Assembly (NCBI GenBank): GCA_029962745.1
Contig: JAPZVO010000023.1
Span: forward strand, 372,001-436,000
Reading direction: 5' to 3'
Length of the DNA: 64,000 nucleotides
DNA from: Echinometra lucunter
Lineage: Eukaryota > Echinodermata > Echinoidea > Camarodonta > Echinometridae
Shown here: piece by piece, positions 60,680-64,000 of the stretch
How positions within the stretch are numbered: the stretch's first letter is position 1
Layout of the letters: the number at the start of each line of letters is the position of its first letter
Program-made: the position numbers and the translations under genes
Notes under the pieces: model-generated
Told to the model about the DNA's origin: nothing
The model's database searches: none
The model's input: the letters and a program-made list of their open reading frames with translations, nothing else

Positions 60680-61307
60680 GATCTTAGGGTCTGGTATTGC
60701 TTTAACAAAATGAAAACTTGGGAAATGCAGAAGTAACTGCAATAAAATAAGGTGAACAAGGTAGATCATTGAAAGGATTTTACCATTTTTCTACTAAAGA
60801 TAAATGGTATGCATCTTTAGTAAAGGAAATTAACATACCCAAGTACTTTTTTTTCTCATTTATCCCAGGGTTCATTTTCAAAATGTTTTAGTTATGGACA
60901 AAAATGAGATAAACAAAAAACGTAGAACAAGGAGGAGGCAGGTAAAAAAATCCACAACCTCTGGAGATCATGGATGTTTGAAAAGAACTCTGATGAATCT
61001 GAAATATGCAGTGTCTGTGAATTACATCAAGAAAAAAAAAACATAGGGGAGAAAGAAAACAAACCAACAACTTGCTCACCCAAGGATGACGACATGTTCT
61101 CATTAACATTGCATGGCGTTACTAAGAACCTCAAATGTTTGCAAATTTTGACCCTTTAGCTTCAGGATTAGAGTATATTGCCTTCACATTTCAACTGAAG
61201 GACCAATGAATGCCATACTGCACATGTCTTGCTGGTACATGACCAAATGAACACCTCATTATTTCTAGCACTTCCTGCATTGTTTGACGAAACAGGCAGA
61301 CTGAAGC

Positions 61308-63905
61308 TCAATTATCTCCGGTCGAGTTGCAGGAGAGCTCGATATCATTCGACCGTGGAGAGATGTTGTTGGAGGTGGGTGAGGCATCATTTGAGGTTGG
61401 TGTGGTTGTCTTCTCTTCCTCACCATCATCATTGTTCTCCATGGTATGGTTCATCTTTGGTGGTTGGAAAGCGGTTGCATAGGGGAAGATATCATGGCAT
61501 CTGGTCTTGTATTCCACAGCCATCGATTCACACTTCAAATCTGAGTGTAGCAGCTCCAGGACATGGATGCAATTCTGAAAGAAAAACAAATATTTTCATT
61601 AAGGCTCATTAAGGTATCCAGCAGCAAACAACTACAGTTTTTTTAGTATAACACGGTAAACCACACCACTCATGCCTATCTCAAACGAGATAACACATCA
61701 ACAATACATCACGCTAAAATAAAGAGATTTTTGCCAACAGCTGCACAGGCAAACTCATGATGTCATATCTGGGCTAACTTTTTAAGAAATTAATTGGTTC
61801 CCACCTTTCAAAGTAGCAACAAGGTGGCAACAAGGTGGCAAAAAAGACAATTTTTTTGCAAGAAATTCTTTTTTTTTTTTTGGCCACCTCACTTTTCATT
61901 CATTTACACCCCAAAATACAAAAATTGCAGGTTTAGTGCAGGGAGTTACTCCTGAATATTTGAACAATTGTTTAGACTTCTCCAATGTACCCCAAAATAG
62001 GCTTCACACAACACACAGGGCCATTATGAAAGGGAGAAGAGTTATGTGACATATAACATAATATCATTGATCTCCTCAGATAACTTGTTTCAACATCCCC
62101 TAGTAATAGCCCTTTCCACAAAGATTAGTGTGTTTGGGTTTTGTGCAAGGGTCCTGCATTATCTTCCTCCTAAGGAATTTATTAGTGATTTTTTTTTTTC
62201 ACTGAGCACAGTTGGGGATGGGGGGGGGGGGGGGGGGGGGGGTCCTCACCTGAATATTCCTATCAATGAGGTTGTCTCCTAGGTGAGTAGCTAATGAGAT
62301 AGCTTCATCCTTCTTGGAAGGGTCTAGGAAGTACAAGGAAAGTGCACCTGTCCATCAAAAGAAAAGAAAATGTAAAATATTAATTACTCATGCTTTTTGC
62401 AATTTTCATATGGATTTCTCCCAATGTATGACATTTGACAAGCAAAATGAACTCTAAAAAGAAAGAAATATAAGAGGACAATTTTGCTTACTTAAACAAA
62501 TAGCACTACACATGTATCCTTAAGTGACACTTTTTGCAGTATTTCTGGATCCAAAATGTTAGGAATTACAGAGTATACATGAGCAGAAAGAGAAAAGGAA
62601 AATGAAAATATTTTGATCCATTTTCAAATTTATTCCTGAATAAGAGCGATTTAATTTGAATTAATCATTAAAGTCTCAAAATGAAAACATACAATCAATA
62701 TTGAAGTACAAAATTTGCAATTTTTCTGTTCAATTTTGGAAGTGATATTCACACTGAATCACGTTACATCGATTTTTATTTTCCAAACTATGTACATTAA
62801 TAGATTAATGTCTCATCAAAGGACAAGAGTGCCGAGTCATGTTCAAACTTACGACCTTCACATCTCCATTCAAGTGTACAAACCATTCAACAACACCTTT
62901 GAGATCTAACCACTACTTACCTGATATTCTATGTATTTGTGATGACAGGTGAGAGTCAATAAAGGTCTTGTTGTATTGTACAATGTCTTCTTCTCCTACT
63001 AGGAGTTTCACTTCTTGGTCTAGGACGGTTTTCACTGCTTCAGACTGCTGATCTATCCTCTCGCTCACTGTCCATAAACAAACAAATACACAGTATCATT
63101 AACACATAACTGTAATCTCAAAATAAGTATTAACACATTCATGACATAAATTAATTGAAGCCTTATTTGGTCAGCTTTTCTTCTTCAAATTGGCAACACC
63201 AGTATTTTCTTCTTTTTCTACATTTTTCTTTTAAGTCATGCATATGAAATGAACATAAATAGACAGAGAGTATGCTGAGAAGTCAAGAAGTTGTCAATTT
63301 TCGAACAAAAACAGTGATCGTAAACTTTCCAATAATGAAGGAGTTTAGGGCTTATTTTGCTTTTAAAAAAAATTAGCATCAAAAACAAATATGGATGCAA
63401 CCAACATGGGCACAATATGGGTGTATGTTTTTTTTTACTCTTTTTTTCTCATGTATGTTGTATATTTTTAGGGTGCTGCATCGAAAGTAATTGTGTTAAA
63501 CCCCAGCATCATTAACACACATGTAAATAAAAAAACAAGTTTAAAAGGGTTCAACATAGTATTCATTTCATAATCGTCATAGCAGGTTCTTTTATCCTCA
63601 GAATTCTCACAAGATAAGTTAAAAAGGTTAAGTTTATGAGAAGGAATTGAAACAAGATACCGGTATCTGAAATATATGCTGTCACCCATATGGGTCTGGA
63701 ATAATCAAATACTTCAGATATGAAGATTTACGTTACAACAAATTATCACAGCAAATACATCACAAAACACAAAATTAGAGTGAAAATTCAGTCTCATATA
63801 CAAGCAGTCATGCAAGAAACATTTTGGATACAATGTACATCAGATGGAAGGTACTCACCCTTTTTACAGAACTTAACTATACACTCATGTAGCTTTGCAT
63901 TCGAA
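61308..63905 (-). CDS. C-terminal exons of an unrecognised helical protein
   Basis: Four exons join in phase: 63905-63859, 63067-62921, 62347-62250 and 61574-61308, giving about 185 residues to the stop. The 5' end lies beyond the window. The sequence looks helical: KLHECIVKFCKKVSERIDQQ, TVLDQEVKLLVGEEDIVQY, ALSLYFLDPSKKDEAI and NCIHVLELLHSDLKCESMAV. It ends in a disordered acidic and Ser/Thr/Asn-rich tail (NNDDGEEEKTTTPTSNDASP). No family was recognised. Splice sites are standard (CAG acceptors, GTGAGT or GTAAGT donors). A 23-base G run (C run in the transcript) begins 7 nt into the intron after 62250. Confidence 0.75.
62220..62242. repeat. Poly-G tract beside a splice donor
   Basis: About 23 G on the plus strand form a C run just inside the intron after the exon at 62347-62250. 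Confidence 0.9.
62520..62720. mobile_element. Diverged relative of TTAA MITE family 2
   Basis: It starts TTAAGTGACAC and follows the 51544 element through GCAGTATTTCTGGATCCA, ATGAGCAGAAAGAGAAAA and TTAATCATTAAA. The right end was not found. It is intronic in the minus-strand helical-protein gene. Confidence 0.55.
63130..63499. mobile_element. TTAA MITE family 1, copy C (degenerate)
   Basis: It starts TTAACACATTCATGACA and shares the body of copies A and B (CTTCAAATTGGCAACACC, ACCAACATGGGCACAATATG). The right inverted repeat is eroded to ATTGTGTTAA. It is intronic in the helical-protein gene. Confidence 0.75.
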
Positions 63906-64000
63906 CTGTCGACAGCACGGGCCCAAAACACAAAATTAGAGTGAAAATTCAGTCTCATATACAAGCAGTCATGAGAGAAATATTCTGGATACAAGGTACA
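63764..64000. repeat. 157-bp tandem duplication around an exon, cut by the window end
   Basis: CACAAAATTAGAGTGAAAAT, TCAGTCTCATATACAAGCAG recurs 157 bp later. The 47-bp exon 63905-63859 lies within the repeat unit, so a second copy of the exon may exist just beyond 64000. Confidence 0.85.

Larger units (their letters stand above)
54320..61307. other. No recognisable gene
   Basis: The stretch holds a TTTC/CT-rich tract (54655-54730), an AATAAA at about 55437, and C or G runs near 55902, 56120, 56866 and 58500. No exon was supported. The part nearest 61307 is probably 3' UTR of the minus-strand gene ending there. Confidence 0.45.

Overview
The window is eukaryotic: genes are split by GT/AG introns, intergenic DNA is AT-rich, and there are many short inverted-repeat transposons, tRNA-derived SINEs, microsatellites and long G or C homopolymers. 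The coding content and repeat style suggest a marine deuterostome, most likely an echinoderm such as a sea urchin. That is an inference from gene families and repeat style, not from a marker gene.

Three multi-exon genes could be reconstructed exon by exon with consistent splice phases. (1) A 12-exon acid ceramidase-like gene (minus strand, 18259 to 7143) encodes 402 aa with a signal peptide, the catalytic Cys148 and the conserved Arg164, Asp167, Asn327 and Arg340. (2) A 3-exon Renilla-luciferase / haloalkane-dehalogenase-like gene (minus, 25506 to 23256) encodes 308 aa with the triad Asp120-Glu144-His285. (3) A 7-exon CaRF-domain plus SWIM-zinc-finger gene (plus, 43083 to 51547) encodes 531 aa; it resembles MULE-derived genes but has no transposase core. 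Two further coding loci are partial or unrecognised: a basic Ser/Arg-rich exon (minus, 1833-2520) and a four-exon helical protein (minus, 63905 to 61308, 5' end beyond the window). A possible orphan first exon lies at 19869-20002 (minus).

Layout: 1-7142 holds one orphan exon, a 500-bp assembly gap and little else. 7143-18259 is the ceramidase gene, whose introns carry SINEs, MITEs, GC hairpins and a duplicated splice acceptor. 18260-23255 is mostly featureless. 23256-25506 is the luciferase-like gene. 25985-36330 is a repeat cluster: a TTAA foldback element, four copies of a roughly 2-kb repeat in two orientations, a SINE and a CACTA-type MITE. 37808-42480 is a 205-bp satellite in two opposed arrays around a non-LTR retrotransposon remnant. 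42640-51961 is the CaRF/SWIM gene with a CpG-rich promoter, and TTAA-flanked MITEs sit in its introns and at its stop codon. 52850-54320 is a decayed reverse transcriptase with a second CACTA-type MITE. 54320-61307 has no recognisable exon. 61308-64000 is the helical-protein gene.

The genes do not form an obvious pathway. The most interesting material is the luciferase-like enzyme, the transposase-less CaRF/SWIM gene, the opposed satellite arrays and several transposon insertions that touch gene structure.
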